A stretch of DNA of 64,000 nt. Source: Meghimatium bilineatum (taxonomy: Eukaryota; Mollusca; Gastropoda; Stylommatophora; Philomycidae). The translations under genes were made by a program, and so were the position numbers. The stretch is taken from positions 21,146,173 through 21,210,172 of the forward strand of contig CM067311.1 of the NCBI GenBank assembly GCA_034231615.1, in the 5' to 3' direction. Position 1 is the stretch's first letter; every line of letters starts with the position of its first letter. The notes beneath the pieces are model-generated. The model was not told where the DNA came from. It did no database searches and worked only from the letters and a program-made list of their open reading frames with translations. This document shows positions 41,654 through 53,800 of this stretch, piece after piece.

Positions 41654-41820
41654 ATGATTTCTATGAAACTTCTGATAGGCAAATCTATATTGGGACAAAT
41701 CCCAAAAATTTGTATTAATAAACAAGGCGCCTTTGTGACATGTTACAATAAGTTTTCCACCGATCACAAAAATTCGGTCACACCTACACCGGCTGTATCT
41801 GTAGGAGGAAAAACTACAGG
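41654..41820 (+). CDS. OTC: OTC exon 1: mitochondrial presequence
   Basis: Encodes [15 protein letters not shown] onward to V-S-V-G-G-K-T-T, with the split codon GG|A. The donor is GTGAGA at 41821. Low conservation is normal for this part; assignment rests on phase, basic composition and the downstream exons. Confidence 0.72.
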
Positions 41821-44800
41821 GTGAGATCAATTTTGTTCGAAATTGTTAACACTTCCAAAACCTCGAGCGATTATTGACATAAGCGCAATCATCATTATAG
41901 TCACCTTTGAGAGTGAATTGTATTCATAACTATTTGTGTTGTAGTACCTATGAGTATGTCTCAGATCAAATCCTACTTCTCTTTGGAACATTGACAACCA
42001 ACCGCAAATCTATCATTATTTGGTTGCAATGAAGTTCAATGAATTTTTTGACAATATAGAGCCTATACATTCAGCAGGTGAAAGGTCTGGCTTCTAAACT
42101 GTCACAGTTAATTAAACACCCACTAAGTTAAGATTGTGAGAAGCTATCACTGATTAGAAATATATATTTGAAACAGCTACTCACCATACATAGAAATAAA
42201 AAGAGGGGTAAGACAAGGATGTATTTTTTCACCCAGCCTACACAGAGAATACCTTTAAAGATATAGAAAAAATGCCATGACTCAAGATCAGTGGGAAAAT
42301 AATAAATAACCTGCAATGGCACTGATCTGCAGATGAGACTGTCCTTTTAGCATAAAGTTAACAAGAATTATAAAGATTATATCAATTCAATAAATCAAGT
42401 AAACAATATAGACTACCAGGTAGATCCAAAATAAAAACCATGATAAGCAGCAAAGTCACAGAAGAACAGGTGCTAAACACAAAAATACATAGAGAGATGT
42501 TACAACCAGTAGAACATTATCAATATCTCAAACACATTATCATAATTGATGATAGATATGAAACAGAAGTTAAAAGAAGAATAGGAGTGGCTAAAAGTAC
42601 TTTCAATGACGAGGAAAATATTGACATATAAACAAATTACAAACAAGCTAAAAATATGAATTATAAAATGCTGCATCTATTCTATATTGATGTATAGCTC
42701 AGAAACATGAACAATAAACAAACAATTAGATCAGAATTGATGCCTTTGAGATATGGATATACAGAAGAATATGGAGAACATCATCGAAAGAGAAGAAAAC
42801 AAACAAATACGTTTCATGTGAAGAAAGAATTATTAAAGATCAAGCAAATAAAATATTTTGGACATATTAAAAGACATGATACCTTGTTCAAAATCTTACT
42901 TGAGAGAATAGGCGAGGTGGGCAAGAGTTAGGCAGAGATACAAGTGGGAGAATAACATTACAAGAGGTTACAATCTAACAGAGTGCACCACCAAGACAAA
43001 AGATGTTTGAGACTTGTTGCAGTTAACCTTCAATGTGGAGTCAGCACTTAATGATGATGATGATCACTACTTTTTTAATGATCACTACTACACAGTGGCG
43101 GACAAACATTCACTACATTCTTTCAGAAGTCACATCTCCAACACTAGGAAGTCCATCATCATTATCTTTATTCACATTGTTGTTCAGTGTTTCTAAAACT
43201 ATTTCCTCTTCTGTATAAACCAACAGCCCTCCAACTAAGACTGTAGATAAGATACTAGATACGTCTTCCATAACAGGAGTGGTTTATCTTTAAAAACAAA
43301 TCACTATTCTTTGTTGGGTTTTTGTGAACTTTTTTTCACAAATAGTAACTTAATCGCAATGGCTATATATCATTATTGAAAAACAATTTTCAAACATCAA
43401 GCGAAATGGCAATTAAAAAGAAAAAGCACTTAATCCATATTTAAAGTATTCAACGCTGTACTAACTACACCATTTTTGGGGAGAGTCTTCGGTCATGGAT
43501 AGAAATTATATAAACAACATGATTTGCAAAAACTCTTCATCAGACTAACTTAAAAAGATCCTCACATTTAGCATTCAAACCAAGCAAGCTTATGCTTTAT
43601 CATCACCGCTAAGAGTGATTCTTGTTAATCTGCAAGTTTGTTTATTTGCTACTGAACTAATATATTTTTCTTATATTTATCTTTATATCTGTCTGACTTA
43701 TAACTAATTTTTAACAAGACATCTTAAGCACTTATTTTAAAAAAAATATCAATGCCTGTCCTGCATTGAGGTTTTCTGATTTCCTCAAAGTATGTCCAAT
43801 CCATCTTCATTTCCTTGATAAGACTTTTAGGCAAATAGGATCCTGCTCTTTTCTCACCCAAATCTCTATATTTTGGATTTAATCTTGCCATTTGATGTTT
43901 GAAATCTTTATCAATAAGTTATTCTCAAATATTTGTAACATGTAGTGGGTTGTTTTTGTCATCACCCATTTCTCAGAGTCTACAGTATAATAAGAGTAGG
44001 AAATTAAATGGGCTCTTTTCAACAAATAAAACAAGGAGTTAGACAGGGATGTGTATTTTCACCAGTCCTGTTCTCTTTATACAGTGAAAACATAATGCAT
44101 GCAATAGTTGATATCCCAGTAATATCAGTGTGAAGACATAACATAAATAATTTGAGATATGATGATGACACTGTTCTGATTGCAAAAAGTGAGGAAGACC
44201 GTCAAGATTTAATTTAGTAGTCAGATAAAGTAAAGAGAAAGGCCTCTTCCTAAATATAAAAAAAACATAAGTAATGGTTATTTCAAAGAAACAAAATACC
44301 ACACCTGCAAGATCAAAGTGAATGATATAGTATTAAAATAGGTCCACCAATTAAAATATTTAGGTACAATGATTACATCAGATGGAAGAAGTTCAACAGA
44401 ATTAAGAAGCAGAATAGGACAGGCAAAAACAACATTCAGAAAAATTAAAAATATATTGTGCAATATTACCTTGTCATTAGAAGTGAAAAAGAGAGTTCTG
44501 CAGTGCTATATCTCCTATACTAACATAAGGATGCAAGTCTTGGACAATAAATAAATAGGAAAGTGGGAAATTATAGGCAATAGAGATGTTGTTCTACAGA
44601 AGAATCCTGAGAATACCATGGACTGCCATGGGAAGATAAATGTTGGTTACTTACAGCATAAGCAGAGAAAATACAATTTTTTTAGTCATGTCATGGTGAG
44701 GCGACTAAGAAAAGTTGGGGGGATAGGTGCTGAAATCCTTTCACCTGTGAAAAAAGCAAATATCCCTGGATATGTCTCTGCAATGGGAAAAAGAAAAGAA

Positions 44801-47800
44801 AGAGTAATGAAGGAGTAAATCTTGACCTGCTTCATTACTCTTTCTTTTCTTTTTCCCATTGCAGGGACATATCCAGGGACATTTGCTTCATTTACTACAA
44901 GAGTAATGAAGAAGATCTTGAGCTACTCCTTCAGTTACACCTTCTTCTTGGTCTTCCTCTGTATATTGCTGTTTCCATTTTCATGTTGTATGCTCTTGCC
45001 ACTGGTCAATAAGGGTTCATTCTCATTAGGTGGTCGAACCATTTCAATCTCTGTTTTTCAATATATTTGACCACAGATGTTGTTCCTACAGTACTTGTAA
45101 TCTCATTTCTCACAGGATCTCTTTTTGTTCTGTTTGCTCCTTTTCTTAGACATCTCATTTCACATGTAGTAAGCTTTCTCTCTTGTTCTTTAGAGTCAAT
45201 ATTTGACATTGAAAACATAATGTTGGGAAGAATATTGAATTTACAATTTGCCTTTTGGTTTCCATCGGGATAGATGTGTGTTTCAAAATTGGTGTAAGCT
45301 CATAATTTGCGTAGTTGGTTTTTTGGAATTCTTGTCTTGAGCTCTCTGTCCATTCTTCCATTGGCTGTAAAAAATACCCCTGAGATATTTAAATTCCTGC
45401 GCTTGTTTCAGTAGTTGATCATTTATTTGTATGTTAATTGTAGTGGGTTTTCTGCCTATAGACATTACTTCTGTTTTTCTGTGTTGATCTTCATGTTGTG
45501 ATTGAGGCAGCTTTCGCTGAGTAGGGTTATGTGATCTTGAAGCTTTTCACTTTAACTGTAGAGTAAACATTGATCGTTAGCAATGAGTAGTTCAGTTATC
45601 TTTAAAGTACTCCTCTTTTATCAAATATAATTTTCCACATTTATCCTGAAAGCAGCCACCCCAAGTTATAGAATTTTTTTAATTTGTGATCTGTCTTATT
45701 TCCTTGTGCATTTCTTTATTCTTATGTTGTAGTGGCATCTCTATTTCTATGCATTTTGTTTCTAGCCATTGTTCATTTGCTGTTCTGCATGTTACAATTC
45801 TCTTTGCCTATAAGTGAATATTTTGGAGTATTCTTATTAATTTTTTTCTTACATTTTCTATAATATTTCATTCATCTTCCATGTTTGTGTGTTCTTGGCT
45901 TTTCTTATTGGTAAATTTTCATTTGATGTTTGAGTGCATTTCCTTAGACTAACCCATTTGTTGTCTATTTTTTAACATCATGTCATATAAAGTATCAAAT
46001 AATAAAAACATGTGAATTATGTATATTCAAAGCAATTATCACAAATTAAATAAAGTAACAGTAAAAAAAACATTTAAAACATTGTTTAAAGAGTGCAAAC
46101 TCAAAGGCATTGTTGATACTGAATATGCCTAATTTCCGTATCTGCAGTCTACAAACAATATCTAGGGATATACAATGTGTCCCTTATCTAACTTCAAGCT
46201 GAAATCACCTAAAATGCTACAAGTTGTATAACCAATGTCATATATTAATCTTGAAGTGGCTCTAAGATATCTTTTTCATGTGTCTTTTAGACATGCAAAT
46301 CATCTTGTTGGTCAAGACTTCCTAAGTCTGAAACACTTCACTACTGATGATCTCAAACAGTTTTTGTGGACTGCAAAAGACCTGAAGACAAGAATGAAAG
46401 ATAATGGAGAAGTAGGTATAGATTATCTTTTTGTGAGTGATAGAATTGAACACTTTCTTTCATCTGACAGATTTTTTCTCTCTATCTTCCTCTTCGTCCC
46501 CCTGTTTGGGTCAGTTAATTAAACTATAGTCAACAGCACAGATACAGAGCTGTAGAGCTTGTCCATCAGAGCTTTATTAGACGGCCATATTTTTATTATT
46601 GTGTTGTGGTACAGTGGGAAATTCTATACAATATGTTCTGAGTTTTCTACAGATTGTCCACAGGGGCACATGTCGGGCATCACTAATTCCAAACCTTCCA
46701 TACATGTGTTGTTTGAGCCTAATGTGACCTTTTCTTGGTCTAAATATGACAAATTATTCTCTCTGTCAATATCATACTTTCATTTTAAAGTGGCAGCGTT
46801 TCAAACTTTTAACATACCAGTAGGTTCCACAATGCTGAGTTGTGGCATAGGCTGTAGTAATCAGTGTTTTGACATACTGGTAGCTTCCACAATGCTGAGT
46901 TGTGGCATAGGCTGTAGTAATCAGTGACTTAACATACTGGTAGCTTCCACAATGCTGAGTTGTGGCATAGGCTGTAGTAATCAGTGACTTAAAACTTAAA
47001 GCCAGCATTAAGGATAGCAAACCAGAGCTGCCAAGACCTTCTCTACCCCCATGTGGTATTCTGGGACAGCAGGCTGCAACAAGGTATTATGACTAAGGAG
47101 TAAGGATTGAATAAAGAACGCAGCCTGCTAGTATGCTGATGGTAGAATGGCATTTGGATGTATTGTGCTGAGTTGATGATATCAATGGAAAGCTATAAAC
47201 TTTGATGCAATACATTCCATTCAGACTATATTAAAGACTGTTCTATGGTGAACTGTGCATAGGTAAACATTCAAAGATGATGTCATGAAATATTTTGTAA
47301 CACTACTTGAAGACATATCTCGAGCACTGCATCATGGATACAAGTTATTGGAAACTATAGTCTGTGTCCATTCAGCCTGCCATGGTCAGTTCAATACAAG
47401 TATTGCAAATTAGAAAAGAGTACAACACAGCATACAATTCAAATGTTGTTAAAATGAAAGGAGTCTGATAATTTTCTCTTGACTCAAGGCCTTCTTCATT
47501 ACTTTTTCTTTTCTTTTTCCCTTTATGCATTGCAGCATCAGGGATAGAAGAGTTTTCTGGAGACGGCCTTTTAGTGTGGTTTTTATATGTTTGTTTTAAT
47601 TGATTCTTTTATTTCTGCATCTTTTGCATGGTCTGCCCCTGGCTTTGTATCCATCTTGTCTGTGTAGCAATGTTTTTTGATCAGAGAATAGTCTGGAAGC
47701 ATGTGATAACCACTTAATCTGTTGTCTTCTGATGCAATCCAGGATTGGCATTGTCTTTGCTAGTCTTCTGATGTTTTCATTTCTGATTCTGTCTTTTATT

Positions 47801-50800
47801 GTTATTTCAAGAATTCTACCTAGACAAGTCATTTCTGTTGTAACAAGCTTTTTTGTCTTTTGTTGTTAGTGTCCACATTTGACGTTGGTAGCATAGTGAT
47901 GGTGTGATTATCTTTTTATATAGTGCAGATTTGGTGTTCATGCTCACATGTTTGTTTTTGAAAATAGGAGTCATCTGTCCTAAGATATGGTATGCTATGT
48001 TGCATCTGTGTTGGATTTCTTTGGTGTTTTTCTCTTTTGATGATATGATGCTTTCAAGATAAGTAAAATTTTTTCACCTGTATCAGTTGTTTTTCATCAA
48101 TTAAAATTTCTTCCTATTTTTGTGATTGACATTATCTTGGTTTTTTTCTGTGTGTATTGTCATGTTAAAGCTACATGTTGTGTGGAGTCCATTTCTATGT
48201 TGTTGTAGTTGTTCTGATGTCTGAATATTATTAATATATTCTTCATTACTGTTCACATTGTAAAGGCTTTTCTGAACCCCTATTTGTCTTCTGAGTCATC
48301 TACGGATGAACAAACATCAAACCTAACAAATTTTTTTTTTATCTGTGTCATGTTTGTTTTTGCTTTTGAAGGGGGAGCATCATCCCACTACCAAGCAAGA
48401 ATTTGTGGAAAAAAAACAGAAGAAATTTTGAAATGTATATTAGTTTAATATATTAATGCACTTTTCTTCATTTCAGCATTTGTTAAGTTTTCTCTTTAAC
48501 TCTGAATAAATCTGATATTTAATCCCTATAGCAAATCTTAAGGAAATATTTGTTTCATATGAAAGGGGTAAAATAGAGGCTTTTATGTCAACAGATACAC
48601 AGAATTTATGCAACAATATATATATATATATTTTTTCAATGTAAAAACTATTTGATCCAGTTCTGTGGTGGTGTGTGTGGTACAGAGCAGGTCTGTGATG
48701 ACCAAGACCAAGGTACCGGGTTCGAATCCCACCACAGTGCATTTGGACCTTTCAGAAAGTAATGGCAAACTACTAAACATATTTATATTACCTAGAAAAT
48801 CACTACAGCCAACAAATTCTGGGATATGCTACCAATCTTTAAAAAACTATTTGATACCTTTTATAGTAAAATAAATATTTGCTTACCAAATGGTACATAG
48901 CTTTTTTTATGGTAGTCTCCTGCTCATTAAAATTATAACAAATCTTGTACACACAGTGCTCAAATTTACATTAAATCTTGTGCACTTAATTTATTGAAAT
49001 ATTGTGCTCACAGTGCACATTCAATTTATATAAAATCTTGTGCACACAGTGCTCATTCAATTTATAGTAAATGTGTGCATACAGTGCTCAAATTTATAGT
49101 AAATCTTGTGCGCACAGCACTCATTCAATGTATAGAAAATCTTGTGTACACAGCACTCATTCAATTTATAGAAAATCGTGTGCACATAGTGCTCATTCAA
49201 TTTATAGCACATGTTGTGTACACAGTTAGTTATTCTTTGCTCTTCAACATGGATGTCCAGAGGTCGCTGATGTAAATAATCTCTATGACAGCTCCTTTCA
49301 TGTCTGCTGTGTACTTTTCAGAGACCAATCCACTTTTATGTTGTCACTCAATATATTTTTCCAGCTTCGCATGCATATTCTCTTCTATATTTTTTTTTCA
49401 GTGAATAGATTTAGTAACGCCCAAATATATGTTACATGGCTATAATTTTGCAGGTTATCCACTCAACGGATGAGTGACATATGTTCACCTTTTGGTTAAA
49501 GCTTCTGATTCTTGGATGCACAATCATTCAGACCTCATAGATCTACAGACAGACATATAAGTGCTAAATCTCACTCAGCGTATGAAGAAACATATGCAAG
49601 TTGATAGCTTCTGTGACCCATTGGTTTTTGTTTTTTTAATCCTGAGGACATTTTAAAATACCTGTACTTAAGCATGATTTTGGTTTGAAAGCTTAAAAAT
49701 TTCTTTACAGGTTTTTCAACCACTTCAAGGCAAGATGGCTGCATTGATTTTCCAAAAAAGGAGCACACGAACTAGACTGTCGGCAGAATTGGGTATGTAA
49801 AATATATTACTCTATGCATTTTGTGTAATTTGTAATGTATTTGAACACAATTTTATATTTTTTGTGAGATAGTATCTTTATTTTTATTTTCTTGCTCAGA
49901 ATTCACATTATTGTAATTATTTAATTTTTTTTTTAAATTAGCCATTGATTATTGTTATCTATATAGTTATCTATTATTTATTTTTCTGTTCTCTCTCTCT
50001 CTCTATGTAACATGTCCTTTAGGAACACATTCTGTTTTCCTCAAAGCCTCTCAGTTCTGTATAAGCTGCCCAAACTCTTCCAGACTCATGTTCAGAAGGT
50101 CTACGATGCTGTGTGTCTATCATAATCTTGGTCTGCTTCTTGTTGTCTTTCCTGGAACTTTTCCCTCAATGATTAATCTTGCTAAACCATTGTGTCTCTT
50201 TATATGTCAGAAATATGTTTGCATTTTTTGATAGTTTGAGGAGCCATTCCTCTTCTATCTTTAGATCTTTGCGGACATCTGCATTGGTTCATCTTTCCAT
50301 GATATTCTTAGGACCTTTCTATAACATTTCATTTCAAATGTCGATATTTTCTTTTCCATTACAGATGTCATTGCCCATGTCTCACAACCATATGTCGCCA
50401 CTTGAAAGATATATCTTCTTAATAGTCATAACTTTGTTTTTCTGTTTGCCCCTTGCCATATATATGTTTCTGTTGTTTCCCCTTGCCATATATATTTTTC
50501 TGTTGCTTTTATTTATTATTTAATTGTGCTGTACAGAATTCAAATAGTGATTTTAAAAATTTATTTTGTATTCTTCTTCAGTGTTTTTTTCTCAAACTCC
50601 TGCTGATTAGCAGAATTTTGTCTGGAGACTGGAACAAGTTGTGCTATGGTTACAGCTTGGCTGTGATATTTTGCTGTTATGGCCTATTACATCTGACTTC
50701 AGTATGGCTTTTAAATCACTTTGGCCAATGAGATGAATATCTAAATTCACCTCCAATCCTCCGTAGTCATCTTTTTTTGACATATGGCTGTACATGAAAC

Positions 50801-53800
50801 ATGATGTTTCTATTCTTCGCTCTCTTTTCCGCTTCTTAAATATACATAAATGTATTATTTGATCTTAGATAATATCATTGAAAATAGTAATCTGCTTACA
50901 GTTTTTATATTTGAACAAGCACATTAATTAATAAACTGAAAAATTTGAGGGTGTACAAATCATCCTGTAGGTTTCTTAATCGTCAACATATTTTGATGAA
51001 TGCTGTGTCATTTATAGGTAAATAACTAAAATTATCGCAAGCTAAAAGAATGATAATCAGCTTGGATGTAGAACAGATAGTGGGCCCATCTCACAAAATA
51101 AACTGGGTTGAATTAGCTCGTGGTTCAAAAATAATCTACATTGTACTTGCAATATTATTTGATGTATTAGTTGTGCCTAAACATTCAACAGCGAGTATGA
51201 GTGCGGAAAATCTTGATATGAACTGTATCCTGTACTTTAAAAAACATGTATGGTTATCGATAAAAATCTTACATATTATATGTGTGTATGGTGTAGCCTG
51301 GTATAGAGTGGTCTGGTCCTTCTTTGTTAATAGTGTTTCCTGGAGTAGTGCAATGTGGGTATCAAACAGAAAGATTGGATAGAATCTAGAATGAGGCAAT
51401 GCAAATCATTTTGGGGTGTACGAGAGATACGTTGACACAGGCTATGCGATACTTATTGGATTGCCCAACTGCAGAGCAAAGAATACAAATCTGCAGGGCA
51501 CAGGACTACCTACAAATCACAGCTGATAAAGAACACCCTCTACACCCTGAAATTCTCAAAGTGATAGGCAGTCAACTTAAGAGAGGAAAGTCGTGGATAG
51601 AGGTTGTGAGAAAGTCGATATAGAGGGTGTGCAGATTGGAAGATGTGCTACCTGGTGCGGAATGGAGTCATGCACCGTTATATTATTCGACAGCCTTCAA
51701 TGTAATAATAAAACTCAATAGAGAATGCAGGGAATGGTGTCCAACAGTAGTGGAGTCAGAGGTACTCGCTCTAATCTGTGAAATTTCCAGGGAAGGTGAT
51801 ATGATTGTATATACAGATGAGTCCGTTGAGAGACACATCAGAAGTGCCTGGGCCTTCACGGCTCAAAGGTGGGGGGAAACCATCAGAGAGGAAAGTGGTG
51901 CATTCGCTCAGATGACAAGCAGCATGACAATGGAGATTTTGGCAGTAACCAAAGCTTTGCAATGGGTCTACTCACAGACTATCTGCGAGCATGCCTGCAT
52001 ACTCAGTGACTCGATGAGCATGATTGTGAAAGTTCAGGCGGGATACATTAGGGAATAGTGGCTGGATGCAGTTAAGAATTCCTGTATGCGTAAAGTGACT
52101 TTCATTTTTGTGCTAGGACATGTGGGAGTCTGGGGTAATGAGAGAGCAGATAGTTGGCCGCACACGCTGCTACTACGACTGTTGGTGGAGCGATGGATCG
52201 AGCAGACATTTTGAATGCCTTATGGGAAAATGCATGAGCAAATTACTGTATAAGTATATAAGTAATGATGACTCTTGCTCCATGGCTATAATAAGGGAAC
52301 TTGGTTTCTTCTTCTGCTTCTTTCGTTCACTTGAAACATGTCTATATCTGTAATTCTGTCTCCTTAATAAAACTCACTGTGTTTTGTAGTTCATACAGTG
52401 TCCCATAGAGTTTTGATTCCAGTGTTGTTTCCTCTGGCCAATATGTCTGCCTAAGCGTTTCATGCTCAGAACACTCTTGAAGTATATGTTTGGCACTCTG
52501 TGCTGCCTGTCCACATGTACACATGGCTGTGTTGCCAATCTTGAACTTTGTATACATGTGACTGCGGAGTCGGTTGTGTCCTGTTCTGAGACGTAGAATT
52601 TTAACTTGTTCTGGTCTGTTCATAATATGATAGTCATCTTGTGTTGGTGTTTGTGGCTTTCTTATTGACTTGATCATCTGGTTTTTCTGATGGTAGGTGA
52701 TTGGTATATCTGGTTGGTCTTCGGCAGCACCTTCCTTAGCCAGTTGGTCTGCTTTTTCATTTCCTGGTATTCCACAGTGAGAGGGTATCCACTGCATGGT
52801 TACCCTATACTGGTAAGACAATTCGCTAAGTAGTTTTTTCAAGTCTGTTAGTTTTTCAGACTGGAGAGCTTGAAGCACTGACCTTGCATCTGTCAGGAAT
52901 ACCACAGGCTGTAGGTCAGAGTTGGAGTTAAGCAGTTTTTTTAGCTACCACACTAATTGCCTGGATTTCTGCATCATAATTATTGCAGAATTTTCTTGTC
53001 GGTGTTCTGATTGTATCTCTAGGCTTGTGTGGATATTCTATATATACGCCTGCACCTCCATTCCTCACGGCATTCTGTGCTGACCCATCTGTGTATACTC
53101 TGACCCATATATCTTGTGGATATTCCTCATCCAGGAAACTGAGGGTGACTGTCCTTCGCTGCACACTGTTCTGTTCGTCCTCGCTTAGTATTCCTTTCAC
53201 ATGGGTCTGAATGTATATTGGCATTCCATGTCTTTCACTCCACGGGGTTTGTTCTGGTACAGGCCTTTAGGGGCTGTCAACTTCAGGTAGGTCTGTAAGT
53301 TGTCTGCGGAGTCTTTTAGCTTGATGGATAAAGCTGCTTCTTTTCAATCGTCCCTTTGCTAGATTTTGGAATCTGTCCTTCATTGGATGACTTGGCATAC
53401 ACTGAAACTTTTCTGCCTGAATTAGTACTTTTGTGTCTCTGTGTTCGCCAAGTATTTGCATTCTTCCCATTTTCTGTATCTCTGCTATGGGTGTTGATTT
53501 CATTGCTCCCAACATTATTCTAAGTGCCTGGTTTTGCACTTTATCTAGATCTTGTAATGTGGTGTTTGATGCAGGACACCACGCAGCTGAACCATATTCC
53601 AGGTGTGGTCTTATGCCTTGCTGGTAAACTTTACTGAGTATATTCCCACTGGCTCCCCATGTGGTTCCACTTAGTTTTCTCAGGATAGCTAACTTCCTCC
53701 TGGCTTTTGTTGTTGCTTTGTTTATGTGCTGCTTCCATGTCAGTTTATCATCAAAAGTAACTCCGAGGTATGTGGGTTGTTTGTCTTCTTTCAAGAGCTC

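Noticed and set aside
44822-45273. Hydrophobic plus-strand frames
   Set aside because: They lie antisense to an RTE fragment whose minus strand gives clear RT motifs.
48718-48733. Possible functional tRNA gene
   Set aside because: Only B-box homology exists, no cloverleaf, and the segment has target duplications and a SINE body.
46801-49227. CRISPR-like array
   Set aside because: Eukaryotic context, units without unique spacers; ordinary tandem repeats.
48994-49275. 93-codon repetitive frame
   Set aside because: It follows the 38-bp minisatellite and is not protein-like.
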